Assembly (NCBI GenBank): GCA_013204985.1
Contig: JABMLG010000005.1
Coordinates: forward strand, 260,159 to 324,158
Source: Microbacteriaceae bacterium VKM Ac-2855
GTDB lineage: Bacteria > Actinomycetota > Actinomycetes > Actinomycetales > Microbacteriaceae
Length of the DNA stretch: 64,000 bases
Direction of reading: 5' to 3'
The position numbers were made by a program, and so were the translations under genes. This document shows positions 9,415 through 19,000 of this stretch, piece after piece. Below the pieces are notes generated by a model, which worked only from the letters and a program-made list of their open reading frames with translations, searched no databases and was not told the origin of the DNA. Each line of letters opens with the position of its first letter. Within the stretch, counting starts at the first letter, position 1.

Positions 9415-9540
9415 CTAGCCCGAGGGGTTCTCGACGGGCGTCCCGCTGGGGTCGGTTCCGGTCTCGGGGTCGACGGTGTCGGGGTCGGTGGTCGACGGGT
9501 CGGTCGTGCTCGGCCCCGGCTTGGGTGTGCTGTTCGTCAT
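9415..9540 (-). CDS. Tiny acidic Pro/Thr/Asp-rich protein (41 aa)
   Basis: An ATG at 9540 with AAGGAGAAG seven bases upstream opens a 41-residue frame made almost only of Asp, Pro, Thr, Ser and Gly. DPSTTDPDTVDPETG is representative. There is no hydrophobic segment and it is probably disordered. It follows the manganese catalase by 70 bp and is followed by a strong hairpin, so it looks like the last gene of that operon. A compositionally similar 47-residue gene lies at the other end of the block (11272-11415). The function is unknown. Confidence 0.65.
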   Translation of the reverse strand: MTNSTPKPGPSTTDPSTTDPDTVDPETGTDPSGTPVENPSG

Positions 9541-9610
9541 CGCTTCTTCTCCTTCGGACGCTCGCGCGTCGGTTGCGGGTGTGCTGGGCGTGGTCGGTTA
9601 TGGCGGCGCG

Positions 9611-10564
9611 CTACGGCGCGACCGGCCCGTAGAAGGCGTTGATGTCGGAGAGCTCCATCTCGGCGGTGTTCTGAATCAATTTCAGCAGATCCGCGTCGAG
9701 CCCCGGCGCGTACTCCTCGAAACGTTCCGGCGCGATGACCGAGGGCGTGCCGAGCGGCGCCTGCTCATCCGAGAGCAGGGTGGTGCCGTCGTTCGAGGGC
9801 GAGGCGCCCTGGAAGATCTTGCCGGCCTCGGAGGCGCCCTCGAGATCGAAGGTGTATTGCTTCGACTGCAGGCCGAGATCGACGAGCTTCTTCACCTCGG
9901 GGAAGCGCTCCGCGTTCGTCTTCGGGATCGGCAGCGTCTTCTTCCAGTCGATGCCGAGCGTCTCGAGCGCCTTCGCGTAGGCGTTCTCGTGGGCTTGGTC
10001 GCGCACGATCAGGTACGCGATCGTCGAGCGCGCCGTCTTGTTCGCGGTCATCTCGTAGATGCGCGACTTCTGCAGACGCCCGGTCGACTCGAGCATCAGG
10101 TTGTACAGCAGGTCGAGCACGAGATTGCCCGAGTTGTAGACGTAGCTGCCCGACCACGGGTTGCCCGCGGCGTCCACCGGTAGAGCGCCCTGCGCGCCGA
10201 CGAGGTAGTGGTGGATGTTGCTGGTGTCGAGCGCGATCGACAGGGGCGTTGCGCCGCCGGCACCCGGCTTGTCGACCGGATCCGACTTCTTGCCCTGATA
10301 CTGCGGCGAGCCGTCGAGCAGGCGCGAGATGGTGGTGCCGATCAGCTCGACGTGGCTGATCTCCTCCGTGCCGATGCCTTGGATCAGGTCGCGGTACGGC
10401 TTGGCCGTGGGGCCGCGGAAGTTCATCGCCTGGAAGAGGTACTGCATCATCGTGCGCATCTCGCCGAACTGTCCGCCGAGCCCCTCCTGCAGCGCGTTCG
10501 CCGCGGCCGGATCCGGCTCGTCCTGCTCGATGTCGTTGATGAGTCGCTGTACGTGGAAGAACAT
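9611..10564 (-). CDS. Manganese (non-haem) catalase
   Basis: This 317-residue protein dismutates hydrogen peroxide at a dimanganese centre in the cytoplasm. Metal ligands can be placed by pattern: Glu35 in FGEMRTMMQY, Glu68 and His71 in GTEEISHVE, a Glu in MLESTGR and a His in RDQAHENAY. The length and C-terminal region fit the family. GGAGG lies upstream of the ATG at 10564. The gene is in a block with a conserved 153-aa protein and two tiny acidic proteins. The window also encodes a haem catalase-peroxidase (katG). Confidence 0.93.
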   Translation of the reverse strand: MFFHVQRLINDIEQDEPDPAAANALQEGLGGQFGEMRTMMQYLFQAMNFRGPTAKPYRDLIQGIGTEEISHVELIGTTISRLLDGSPQYQGKKSDPVDKPGAGGATPLSIALDTSNIHHYLVGAQGALPVDAAGNPWSGSYVYNSGNLVLDLLYNLMLESTGRLQKSRIYEMTANKTARSTIAYLIVRDQAHENAYAKALETLGIDWKKTLPIPKTNAERFPEVKKLVDLGLQSKQYTFDLEGASEAGKIFQGASPSNDGTTLLSDEQAPLGTPSVIAPERFEEYAPGLDADLLKLIQNTAEMELSDINAFYGPVAP

Positions 10565-10792
10565 GGGGCCTCCGTCGGTCTGGATCTTCGTGTTATCGGG
10601 ATCCTGGTGCTTCGAGCAAACGCCTCCGAATCCGTAGCTGATAGGGGTTGCCACGTCATGCGGTGCGGATGCCCAGGCCGGTGGAGTGCGGCGGGCGCCC
10701 CACACATCGAAGGGTTTCCGGCGCGACCGAAGGCGCCTTATCGGCGTTTCGAGGAGACACTTCAGCCCGGGGTCACCGACCGCAGGCCCGGG

Positions 10793-11254
10793 TCACCGTT
10801 CGGGCGGGCGCGCCTCGTGGTGGCGCCGACCGTGGCTGCGGCGGTCCTCCTTCATCTCCGCTTCGAAGAGATGGCGGCGGCCCTGCACCAGGGTGTCGCG
10901 AGCGTCGCGTTCCAGGTCTCGGAAGGCGGAGTAGTACCCGTCGTCGTACTCCTCGACGATCTGGAAGGTCCAACGCCCGTCGACGACGTTCCGGCCGATC
11001 AGCTCCGTCTCGATGCGGTCGGCGAGCGCGTCGTGACCCGCTTCTCGCAGAAGATCGACGGCCTCGCCCGCCGCGAGATCGGCGGAGCCCGTCAGGCGGT
11101 GGAAGCCGTACAAGAGGCCGCGCGCGTGCTCGACCGTCTCGAGAGCCTCCGACAGTTTGCCCAACGCGGCGACGGTCGTGTCATCGACGCCGGCGGGTCG
11201 GCTGTGAGCCTGATCCGGCCCCTCGGCCGCTTCTTCGTGGGTCACGGGCGCCAC
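10793..11254 (-). CDS. Conserved actinobacterial protein, function unknown
   Basis: The 153-residue protein is mostly alpha-helical and charged. Recognisable conserved-looking stretches are TVAALGKLSEALETVE, YGFHRLTG, RNVVDGRWTFQIVEEYDDGYY and GRRHLFEAEMK. The His/Glu-rich helices could bind metal, but this is not established. It starts with GTG at 11254, only 17 bp after the tiny gene at 11272-11415. The manganese catalase follows after 228 bp in which I see no gene. The context suggests a role in oxidative or stationary-phase stress. Confidence 0.75.
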   Translation of the reverse strand: MAPVTHEEAAEGPDQAHSRPAGVDDTTVAALGKLSEALETVEHARGLLYGFHRLTGSADLAAGEAVDLLREAGHDALADRIETELIGRNVVDGRWTFQIVEEYDDGYYSAFRDLERDARDTLVQGRRHLFEAEMKEDRRSHGRRHHEARPPER

Positions 11255-11271
11255 TCGATCCTGCGGATGGA

Positions 11272-11415
11272 CTACTCGCCGGGCTCGTCCGGGGCGCCGC
11301 CCGATGCGGTGTCCTCCTCGGACGCATCCGTGTCACCTTCGCCGGCACCGGTCGGCAGGTCGTCGACGCGGTCCTTCTCTTCGTCGCTGGGGTTCGTGGA
11401 CGTGGTGTCGTTCAT
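11272..11415 (-). CDS. Tiny acidic protein (47 aa)
   Basis: An ATG at 11415 with AGGAG six bases upstream starts a 47-residue frame rich in Asp, Glu, Thr, Ser and Gly, ending GGAPDEPGE. It has no hydrophobic segment and is likely disordered. It is the first gene of the minus-strand set that leads to the manganese catalase. The function is unknown. Confidence 0.65.
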   Translation of the reverse strand: MNDTTSTNPSDEEKDRVDDLPTGAGEGDTDASEEDTASGGAPDEPGE

Positions 11416-11575
11416 GATCGCTCCTGGTCTCTGAGGTCTTCCCACCGTACGGCGAGGCGTACCTGCGTCGGCAGGGGGTTGCCAGCGCTCCGGAAAGCAG
11501 CCCGGTCTTGCTCCCGGCCCCGACGGAGCCCGTGCGCCGGGGTCACACTGCGGCGCAGTCGTCACGCTCGACTCC

Positions 11576-12115
11576 TCACCGGGGCCCCACGGCATCAGCG
11601 ATCCAGAACGCCTCCGGGTAGATGAGCGCCCCGCGCAGCCACCGCTCGCGTGCGGTGAGCAGGCGAACCTGGAACGCCGAGTCCGGAATGCGCGATGACG
11701 GCGAGAGGAAACCCGCGGGGATGGCCGCGACGAAACCCGATCGCGAGTAGTAGGCGGGGTCACCCTCGAGGAACACCGCCGGAACACCCGATTCCTCGCC
11801 CATGCGCATGGCCTGCTCGATCAACGCGCGACCGATACCGCGCCCCTGCCGTTCCGGTAGCACCGCCAGCGGGCTCAGCACCCACGCCTCCACGAGCCCT
11901 GTTGGTGCATCCACCCACGCCCGTGACAGCAGGACATGGCCGGCGATGACGCCGGCTTCCTCAGCGACGAGTTCCAATCTCTTCGCCCCCGTGCGGCGCA
12001 ACTCGGACATCAGCCGGATCACGAGGCTCGCCTGGGGACCGAATGCAGCGGACTCGACCGCGTCGATGCGACTCGCGTCGGAGTCATCCGCCGCACGGAT
12101 CACTACGTCGATCAT
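11576..12115 (-). CDS. GNAT-family N-acetyltransferase
   Basis: The 179-residue protein has the GNAT acetyl-CoA-binding motif in SPLAVLPERQGRGIGRALI (R/Q-x-x-G-x-G). A beta strand and the region VFLEGDPAYYSRSGF follow, as in YhbS-like acetyltransferases. It transfers an acetyl group from acetyl-CoA to an unknown amine. It stands alone on the minus strand between the catalase block and the GH43 gene, and nothing shows its substrate. Confidence 0.88.
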   Translation of the reverse strand: MIDVVIRAADDSDASRIDAVESAAFGPQASLVIRLMSELRRTGAKRLELVAEEAGVIAGHVLLSRAWVDAPTGLVEAWVLSPLAVLPERQGRGIGRALIEQAMRMGEESGVPAVFLEGDPAYYSRSGFVAAIPAGFLSPSSRIPDSAFQVRLLTARERWLRGALIYPEAFWIADAVGPR

Positions 12116-12168
12116 GCGAGAAATCTACTGGCGACGCGAAGAATTCGAACTCCCTTCGATCGAGGCAG

Positions 12169-13818
12169 TCAGCGGGGGACGGGTTGTTCTCTTGCCGAGA
12201 CTCCATTGATGCGAGCGTGTGGCGCGCGCATCGGAAGGGTCACAGAGAGTCGGCTGAAGTCGGCGTGCCAGCCGCGTCCATCCAGATCCTCGGCACGGAT
12301 GGCCGCGAAACTGCCGGTGAATCGAAGACGGTCTCCGTGATCGTCCGACAGCGTCCACGCCGGCTGCGGCGCACCGATGGGGACCCACGTGCCGCTGTTG
12401 CTGATCTCGAAGTGCAGGATGCCGTCCGCTAGTTCGAACCGCATCGGAACGATTCCCTCGGGGGCCTCGATCGGATCGGAACGAGTGGTGGCGTGACCGG
12501 CACGTCGAACGATGCGGAGGTGCCGTCCATGGACCTCGTCACGGGTCAGTTGCAGCCAGATCCAGGCGTCTCGGTCGTACCAGGCGAGCAATCCTGCGGC
12601 CTGACGGTGATCAACGGGCTCCGCGTCCACATCCGTGCTTGCCACGATGTGGTTCTCGGGCAGCCGTTCGGCCAGCATCGATTGTGCGAAGGCGGAGGCA
12701 GCCGAGCGGCCTCCGCGCAGCCGTAGCCATCCGGGACGAGTTCTGAGGTCGAACACGGTCGAGTCGGGCGCCGAGCGGAGTGTCGAGTAGCGGCGGGTAT
12801 CGATGTGATCCCCGAAGCCACGCGACGAAACGGGAGTCGTGGTCGCCGCTGTCCCCTTGTCGCGGGCGACTATGTCCTCGAGGTCGACGGTCAGGCAGGC
12901 CCGGGTCCCTCCGCGACGCAGCCGTAACCAGCCGTCGATGAACACGACCCGCTGCAGGCAGGTCTCGCGGCCGAGGATGCTGTATCTCTCTCCGAGGTGC
13001 AGAATCGGGCGCGCGGCGAGGTGCACCATGAGCCACTCCCCATTGGGCGCCTGGACGAGTTCGCCATGGCCGGGCTTCTGCAGAGCTGCGCCGGGGTCGT
13101 CGCGGGCGGTGAGAACAGCCGGCGCCGGATCTCGTTCGTACGGGCCGAGCAGGTTGCGGGCCCGGGCTGTGGTGATGCCGTGGTTCCAGCCGGTGCCGCC
13201 CTCGGCGATGGTGAGCACATAGTGGTCGCCGACGCGGTAGAGGTTGGGGCCTTCGACCAGCCCCTCGGAGGTGAAGAGCGTGTCGGCTCGGCCGGTCATC
13301 CGCTGTTCGTCGGGAAGGTATTCCTCGAGCACCAGACCGCCGAACGACGGTGATTGCGGTCGGTGGTCCCATTGCACGCCGACCATGTAGTGGCGCTCGG
13401 ATCCGTCGGGTTGGGCGTCGTGGAAGAAGGAGAAGTCGAAGCCGCGCGAGCCCAGGAACACGGGAGCGCTCCACGGCCCGTCGATGGTGGGGGCGGTGAC
13501 GAGGTAGTTCAGGATGTCCTTATCGTCTCCGTCCATCGAGTGGACGATCGAGTAGGCGAGCCAGAACAGGCCGCCGGAGTGGCTCAGGCTCGGCGCCCAC
13601 ACTCCCCCGGAATCCGGGATTCCGGCGAGGTCGAAGCCCGCGCGTTCATCCAGCGCGTGGCCGATGACGTGCCAGTTCGCCAGATCGCGGGAGTGGTGCA
13701 GCCGAACCCCGGGGAACCATTCGAACGTACTGGTGGCGATGTAGTAGTCCTCACCGACCCGGACGATGGACGGATCGGGGTTGAAGCCTCGCAGGACGGG
13801 GTTGTGCAGGACGGTCAT
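12169..13818 (-). CDS. GH43 beta-xylosidase/arabinosidase-like enzyme
   Basis: This 549-residue protein has no signal peptide, so it probably hydrolyses imported oligosaccharides in the cytoplasm. The N-terminal five-bladed propeller shows the GH43 acids: Asp in GFNPDPSIV (general base), Asp in FSFFHDAQPDG and Glu in EGPNLYRVG (general acid). The C-terminal half (from about 330) is the beta-sandwich found in XynB-type beta-xylosidases. The stop overlaps the start of the dehydrogenase gene by 4 bp, so it is the second gene of a two-gene operon. Xylose or arabinose specificity cannot be settled from sequence. Confidence 0.9.
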   Translation of the reverse strand: MTVLHNPVLRGFNPDPSIVRVGEDYYIATSTFEWFPGVRLHHSRDLANWHVIGHALDERAGFDLAGIPDSGGVWAPSLSHSGGLFWLAYSIVHSMDGDDKDILNYLVTAPTIDGPWSAPVFLGSRGFDFSFFHDAQPDGSERHYMVGVQWDHRPQSPSFGGLVLEEYLPDEQRMTGRADTLFTSEGLVEGPNLYRVGDHYVLTIAEGGTGWNHGITTARARNLLGPYERDPAPAVLTARDDPGAALQKPGHGELVQAPNGEWLMVHLAARPILHLGERYSILGRETCLQRVVFIDGWLRLRRGGTRACLTVDLEDIVARDKGTAATTTPVSSRGFGDHIDTRRYSTLRSAPDSTVFDLRTRPGWLRLRGGRSAASAFAQSMLAERLPENHIVASTDVDAEPVDHRQAAGLLAWYDRDAWIWLQLTRDEVHGRHLRIVRRAGHATTRSDPIEAPEGIVPMRFELADGILHFEISNSGTWVPIGAPQPAWTLSDDHGDRLRFTGSFAAIRAEDLDGRGWHADFSRLSVTLPMRAPHARINGVSAREQPVPR

Positions 13819-14816
13819 GCCATCGTCGCGAGGCTGCTGGCGAGGACGGGGTGCCGCGGGGGTGCTCCGGCTACGACGCGTTCCACCTCCCCGAGAACGC
13901 TTTCGCCCAGCAGAAGCAGCTCCGTGCCGCGGGAGCCGGCGATGTGCGGCGTGAGGAGCACGTTCGGCAGACCGAACAGGGGGTGACCGGGGAAGAGCGG
14001 ATCCGGTTCCGTGACGTCGAGCACAGCGTCCAGCCGTCCGGTGCGCAGTTCGGCGATCAGCGCATCCTGGTCGACGAGAGCTTGCCGGGCGGTGTTGATG
14101 AAGGTCGCGCCGTCCGGCATCGAAGCGAACTCCGCCGCGCCGAGCATGCCGCGGGTGGACTCGAGATCGGGCGCGTGCAGGCTCACGATCGAGGACCGGG
14201 CGAGCAACTCGGCCAGGGGCACGCTCTGCACCCCCAGCTCGCCGGCTTCGACGTCGGAGAGGAACGGGTCGCTGACCAGCACCTCGTAGGAGAAAGGCCG
14301 CAGGAGTTGGATGACCTTGCGTCCGATTCTTGACGCCCCGATGATGCCGACCGTGGCGCGGTGGGCTCCGATGGCGGGATACTCGCGGGTCAGGTCGATC
14401 CCGCTCTGCCGACGCGCGTATTCGCGCGAAAGCGGGAACACGCGCTTACCGGCGGCGAGGATCATGGCGAGGGTGTACTCGGCGACAGGGACCGCGTTCG
14501 CGTCCGCGGCGGTGGTGACGAGGATTCCGCGGTCCCACACGGACTCGCTGACGATGGATTTCACCGAACCGCCGGCATGCAGGATCGCGCGTAATGAAGG
14601 CATCCGGTCGAGGACATCAGCGCTGACGCACGGGGCGAACCAGCCCGTGATGAGTACCTCCGTCTCGGCCAGATCGGTTCCGGCGACGGCGTCGAGATCG
14701 GTCCACGCGGTGTCGGTGCGGATCGAGACGAGCGATTGGAGTCTGCGCAGCATCGGCTCGTCGAAGAGCTTGTACTGCAGTCCTGCCTCCATCGCGAATG
14801 CGGCTTTCATGGGCAT
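13815..14816 (-). CDS. D-isomer 2-hydroxyacid dehydrogenase
   Basis: This 333-residue NAD-dependent oxidoreductase has the nucleotide-binding motif VGIIGASRIGRKV. The catalytic Arg is in NTARQALVD, the Glu in DVTEPDPLF and the His in LTPHIAGSRG. It is the first gene of an operon with GH43 (ATGA overlap) and diverges from the LacI regulator. A LacI-type palindrome lies between them at 14899-14912. In a glycan locus it may handle a sugar-derived keto or hydroxy acid, but this is inference. Confidence 0.9.
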   Translation of the reverse strand: MPMKAAFAMEAGLQYKLFDEPMLRRLQSLVSIRTDTAWTDLDAVAGTDLAETEVLITGWFAPCVSADVLDRMPSLRAILHAGGSVKSIVSESVWDRGILVTTAADANAVPVAEYTLAMILAAGKRVFPLSREYARRQSGIDLTREYPAIGAHRATVGIIGASRIGRKVIQLLRPFSYEVLVSDPFLSDVEAGELGVQSVPLAELLARSSIVSLHAPDLESTRGMLGAAEFASMPDGATFINTARQALVDQDALIAELRTGRLDAVLDVTEPDPLFPGHPLFGLPNVLLTPHIAGSRGTELLLLGESVLGEVERVVAGAPPRHPVLASSLATMA

Positions 14817-14898
14817 GTCCGTTCTCTCGTTTCACCGCGGGAGCGGTCGCTTTCCGCCGTCATCGACGCAGTGGATGCGGGTGTGTGAAGATTCGTGT

Positions 14899-14912
14899 GG
14901 AAAGCGCTCTCA
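14899..14912. promoter_or_regulatory. LacI-type operator (site A)
   Basis: GGAAAGCGCTCTCA is a near-palindrome centred on the GC step, as expected for LacI-family regulators. It lies between the divergent dehydrogenase and lacI-type genes, so it can serve both. The surrounding bases (gtggaaagc, ctctc, gctag) recur almost unchanged around 24107-24126. Confidence 0.7.
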
Positions 14913-14959
14913 GCTAGAATGGGCCGACTCGAAGTCGCTCCTGAAGCAAGGGGGATCCC

Positions 14960-16009
14960 ATGAGCACGACGCGCGAGCCGCGCAGCACCGCGAGTCCAGC
15001 GACCTTGGATGATGTCGCCCGGGCGGCGGGAGTTTCGCGGGCGACGGCGTCCCGAGCGTTGAACGGTTCGGTGCGGAACGTGCGCGAGGAGCTGCGCGGG
15101 AAGGTCCTCGCCGCCGCGCGCGACCTCGGCTACGTCGCGAACTTCAGCGCCCAATCCATCGCGCGCGGCAGATCGCAGAGCATCGCCTTGATCGTCAACT
15201 CGATCACGGAGGACTACTTCTCCCCGATCGCCGTGGGCGTCTTCCGGGCCGCCGGGCAAGGGGAGTCGATGATCACGATGGTTTCGACCAACGAGAGCAG
15301 CGCCCGTGCCGCCCGCATCGCATCCGCGCTGCGCGGTCAGCGACCACGTCTGGTGATCGTGGCGGGCAGTCGCCACCTGACCGACCCGGACTACGATCGC
15401 GTCGTCGAGGAGTTGCGCTCCTACGAGGAGGAGGGCGGTCGCGTCATCGCGATCAGCCAGCCCGGGCTGCCTTTCGACACTCTCAGCATCGACAACGTCG
15501 GAGTGGGCCGGCTCATCGTCAAGCGTTATCTCGAGCTGGGCTATCGCGAGTTCACGGTCTTCGCCGGACCGGAGGACGCGGCGACACCGCGTGATCGAGC
15601 CGCGGGTATCGTGTCCGCCCTGGCTGAGGCCGGTATCGAGATCAACGGAGAACGGGTGATCCACAGCGCGTTCACGCGCGAGGGCGGGTACGTCGCGGCG
15701 GGTGAATATCTGCGCCGACACGGCCCGACCGAGGCGATCATCGCGACGGCGGATGCCATCGCTCTGGGTGCCATCGCTCGTTTCCGTGAAGCCGGCTTGC
15801 AGCTTCCCGGTGACCTCGCGATCTCGGGGGTGGACGATCTCGTCGCGCTGCGCGACCTGACGCCGGCTTTGACGACGGTCCGTCTTCCCTGGAACGAGGT
15901 CGGCGAGGTCGCTCTGCGCCTGGGCCTCGGCGAGGCTGCGGCGCAGCCGCGGCTGCTCTCGTTCGACGGCCATGTGGTGGTGAGGGAGAGCACTCCCCGT
16001 CGGCGCTGA
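14960..16009 (+). CDS. LacI-family sugar-responsive regulator
   Basis: The 349-residue protein has an N-terminal LacI helix-turn-helix (TLDDVARAAGVSRATASRAL, about 16-35) and hinge, followed by a periplasmic-binding-protein-like effector domain. A strong AAGGGGG precedes the ATG. It likely represses the surrounding glycan genes until a sugar binds. Three related palindromes fit its operator: 14899-14912, 24033-24046 and 24109-24122. Its 3' end is 10 bp from the convergent lyase gene. The effector is unknown; oligosaccharides from the locus substrate are the natural guess. Confidence 0.92.
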   Translation: MSTTREPRSTASPATLDDVARAAGVSRATASRALNGSVRNVREELRGKVLAAARDLGYVANFSAQSIARGRSQSIALIVNSITEDYFSPIAVGVFRAAGQGESMITMVSTNESSARAARIASALRGQRPRLVIVAGSRHLTDPDYDRVVEELRSYEEEGGRVIAISQPGLPFDTLSIDNVGVGRLIVKRYLELGYREFTVFAGPEDAATPRDRAAGIVSALAEAGIEINGERVIHSAFTREGGYVAAGEYLRRHGPTEAIIATADAIALGAIARFREAGLQLPGDLAISGVDDLVALRDLTPALTTVRLPWNEVGEVALRLGLGEAAAQPRLLSFDGHVVVRESTPRRR

Positions 16010-16019
16010 GACCGCTCGG

Positions 16020-19000
16020 TCAGCCATTGACCGTCACCGTGCCCTTCAGGCGCAGCTCGGCGATGTTGATCCAGTCGCCGCCGATGATACGGATGTAGCG
16101 GTACGGCTGCGCCGAAGTCGACGGGTTGTCCATCGGAAGGCCCTGCCAAGCGAGGGTCGCTCGTGCGTTCTGCGTCACTCGTGTCCAGGTGGTCAGGTCG
16201 TTGGAGCCCTCCAGGTGCAGCGCGGCGGAACGGCCGGTGCCGAAGGTGTCCTGCCGCACCAACAGCTCGGCACCGCTGAGGCGAGCGGAGGTGGTTGCGC
16301 CGAAGTCGAGGATGGTGAAGAACTGCCCGTTCACCGGTCCGATGTCGCTGAACGTGGCAGCGTTGCGGTCGAGCATCCGCAGCACGTGCACGTCCTTCGC
16401 CGGATCCGGGGCTCCGCTGGCCATGACGGTTTCGGTTCGGCCGGCGAGGTCGGTGATCAGTGCCTCATCGGTGGTGAGGTAGACGCTGGATCCATCGGTG
16501 CTTGCCGTCAACGGCCGTCCGGGGCTGCCGGACGCGGCGACGTACTCGACGCGGAAGGGGAGCAGCCGCCCTGATGTGGCATTCCCCGGAATGACCGCGG
16601 ACGCACGCCAGGTGACGCCGTCAGAGCTGGTGGCCGCCGCGGGCCGGCCGTCGATGGTGGCGGTGACGCCGGTGACAGGCTCCGTTGTGGCGAATGCGAG
16701 TGACACGGTGTCTCCGGGGACCGCGAGTTTGGGCGTCGGGTTACTGCTGGTGATATTCGCTGAGCGGACGGCGGATGCCGGTGGCGCCGTGTAGCCGCCG
16801 AACAGTCGCAGCTCGGCGATGTTGATCCAGGTGTTGTTCGCCAGGCGCAGGTATCGGTAAGGCGTCTGGCCGGTCGCGCCGGAGACGGGAAGGTTCTGCC
16901 AGGCGCGGGTCCCGGTTGCGTCGGGAGTGATCCTCGTCCAGGTCGACAGGTCGTTGGACGCTTCCAGATGCAACGCGGACGCACGATCGGTACCGAAGGC
17001 GTCCTGCCGGACGAGCAGTTCCGCGCGGGTGAGCGCGACGGCTCCGCCCTCGGCGAAGTCGAGCACGATGTAGTACTTGTCGGCCACCGGGCCGACGTCA
17101 CTGAACGAGGTCGTCACGGCGTCGAACATGCGCGTCACGTGCACCGATTTCGAGCCCTCCAGCTCTCCGGTGAGGCTCACCGGGAGGGCCTTGCCCGGGA
17201 TGTCCGGGATGAGGGTGGTCTCGTTGGAGAGGTACAGCGTCGTGCCGTCGGTGGTGGCAGCGAGCGGGTCGGCCGCGGTTCCGGCCGGAGTGCGGTAGTT
17301 GATCTCGAAGGCGACGTTACGACCGAAGCCCCCGCCCGTCGGGAGTGCGGCGGATGCGGTCCACGAGGTGCCGCTACCGGCGACGGTGGCGGGCGCCCCC
17401 TCAATGGTGGCGCTGACGCTGCTGACCGCGACGGCGGTGGTCATCGCGACCGTGACGGTGTCACCCCCGACGGCTCTGCCCGGCATGGCGTTGCTGGAGG
17501 TGATGGTGGCGGTGGTCACCTCGTTCACGGCCTCGATCCGGTCGCCGCGGATGTGGAACTCGGAGATGCTGAAGATGCCGGGGTAGTTCGGATCCGTCGG
17601 CACCCCGGGGTCGTCGACCTGCAGCGTGATGAAGCGGAACGTCGCGTCGGTGTACTGGGCGGCGACGGGCAGGGTCTCGAGGGCATCGGTATTCGTTGTC
17701 GCCGAGGTGGTCAGCTTCGTCCAGACGGTGCCGTCGTTCGAGCCGTAGACATTGCTGCCCTGGGAGCGGTTGCCGAAGGTGATCCGCGCCTGCACCTCGA
17801 AGGCGTCGGCGCGTACTCGATAGTCGGCGCCGAAGTCGAAGCGGATGGAGTTGGTGGTGAGGTCTCCCGAGAAGGTCGAGTTGTCGTTGTCGAGCAGGGC
17901 GCCCAGCTTGCCGCTGTCCAGCGAGGAGCTGGTCAGGGCGATGTAGTCCAGGGTGCCGTCGGCGCGTCGCGGGTTCAGCGGCTGCAGCTGGGCGGTGGCG
18001 AGCCGGAGTGCTTCGATCGCAGTCGCGAAGTCCGTGTCGGATCCGTTCGATGCTGCGGTCGTTGCGGCGCTGCTCGCGTCGGTGTAAGGCGCCAGGGATT
18101 CAGAGGTGTAGGCGATGTCTGATGCGAAACCGGCCTGCGCGAAGGTGACGGCTTCCGCCCGATTCTTCGCGACCGCGAGGGTGACGGCGAGTCCCGCGTC
18201 GCTGCTGCCGTCGCTGGCTTGAATCACCAACTGGTGCTCGCCGGCCTGATTCTTCTTCGGCGTCCAGGTGAGTGCCCCGGTGTTGGCGTCGATCGTGGCG
18301 CCCTTGGGCAGTTCTTCGCCGCGGTAGCTCACGCCGCCGCCGGAGTCTTCCGCGGGCAGGGTGACGGCGAACGGTGCGCCCTGCACGGCGATGCGGGTCG
18401 TCGCGGCGCCGTCGGCGAAGCGCGGGGGAGTGAGTTCGGTCGGCGCTTGCAGGTTGACGAGATCGAAGTCGATCTTCTTCCCCTTGCCGGCGACGGTGTA
18501 GAAGGCGATGTTGTTGTCGCCCATGGCCCACAGCGGCACCGCAGCGGTGGCCATGTCGTAGCTGACGTAGCGCCACTGCCCGTCCGTGTCCGGGAGGGTC
18601 ACCGTCTGGTAGGGGGCGGCGCCTGGGCGGCTGCGCACCTGCAGCGTCGAGGTGTCGGTGGTGCGGATACGGATCGCGACCGGGCTGTACGCGGTGCGCG
18701 GCCCGTAGGAGAGGGAGCGGATCGCGATGGTGGCTCCCTCGCGGGAGGGGTTCATCCGCAGAAAGCTGTGCCCGTCCTCGGTCACCCGGGTGCTGCGCTT
18801 GTCGACGGCGAGTCCCTTGGCGTCGAAAGTGAGCTTCGCATCGGCCGGTACCGGCACCGTCTCACCGGCCGCCGCGGCGGGGGTGGAGAGCCAGTACTCG
18901 GAGCCGGGATCGGAGCCGCCCCAGAAGCTGCGCAGCCCGCCGTCACCGACGACCGTGCCGATCTCGGCGCTGTTCCCGTTGTAGAACAGAGCACCGTCGC

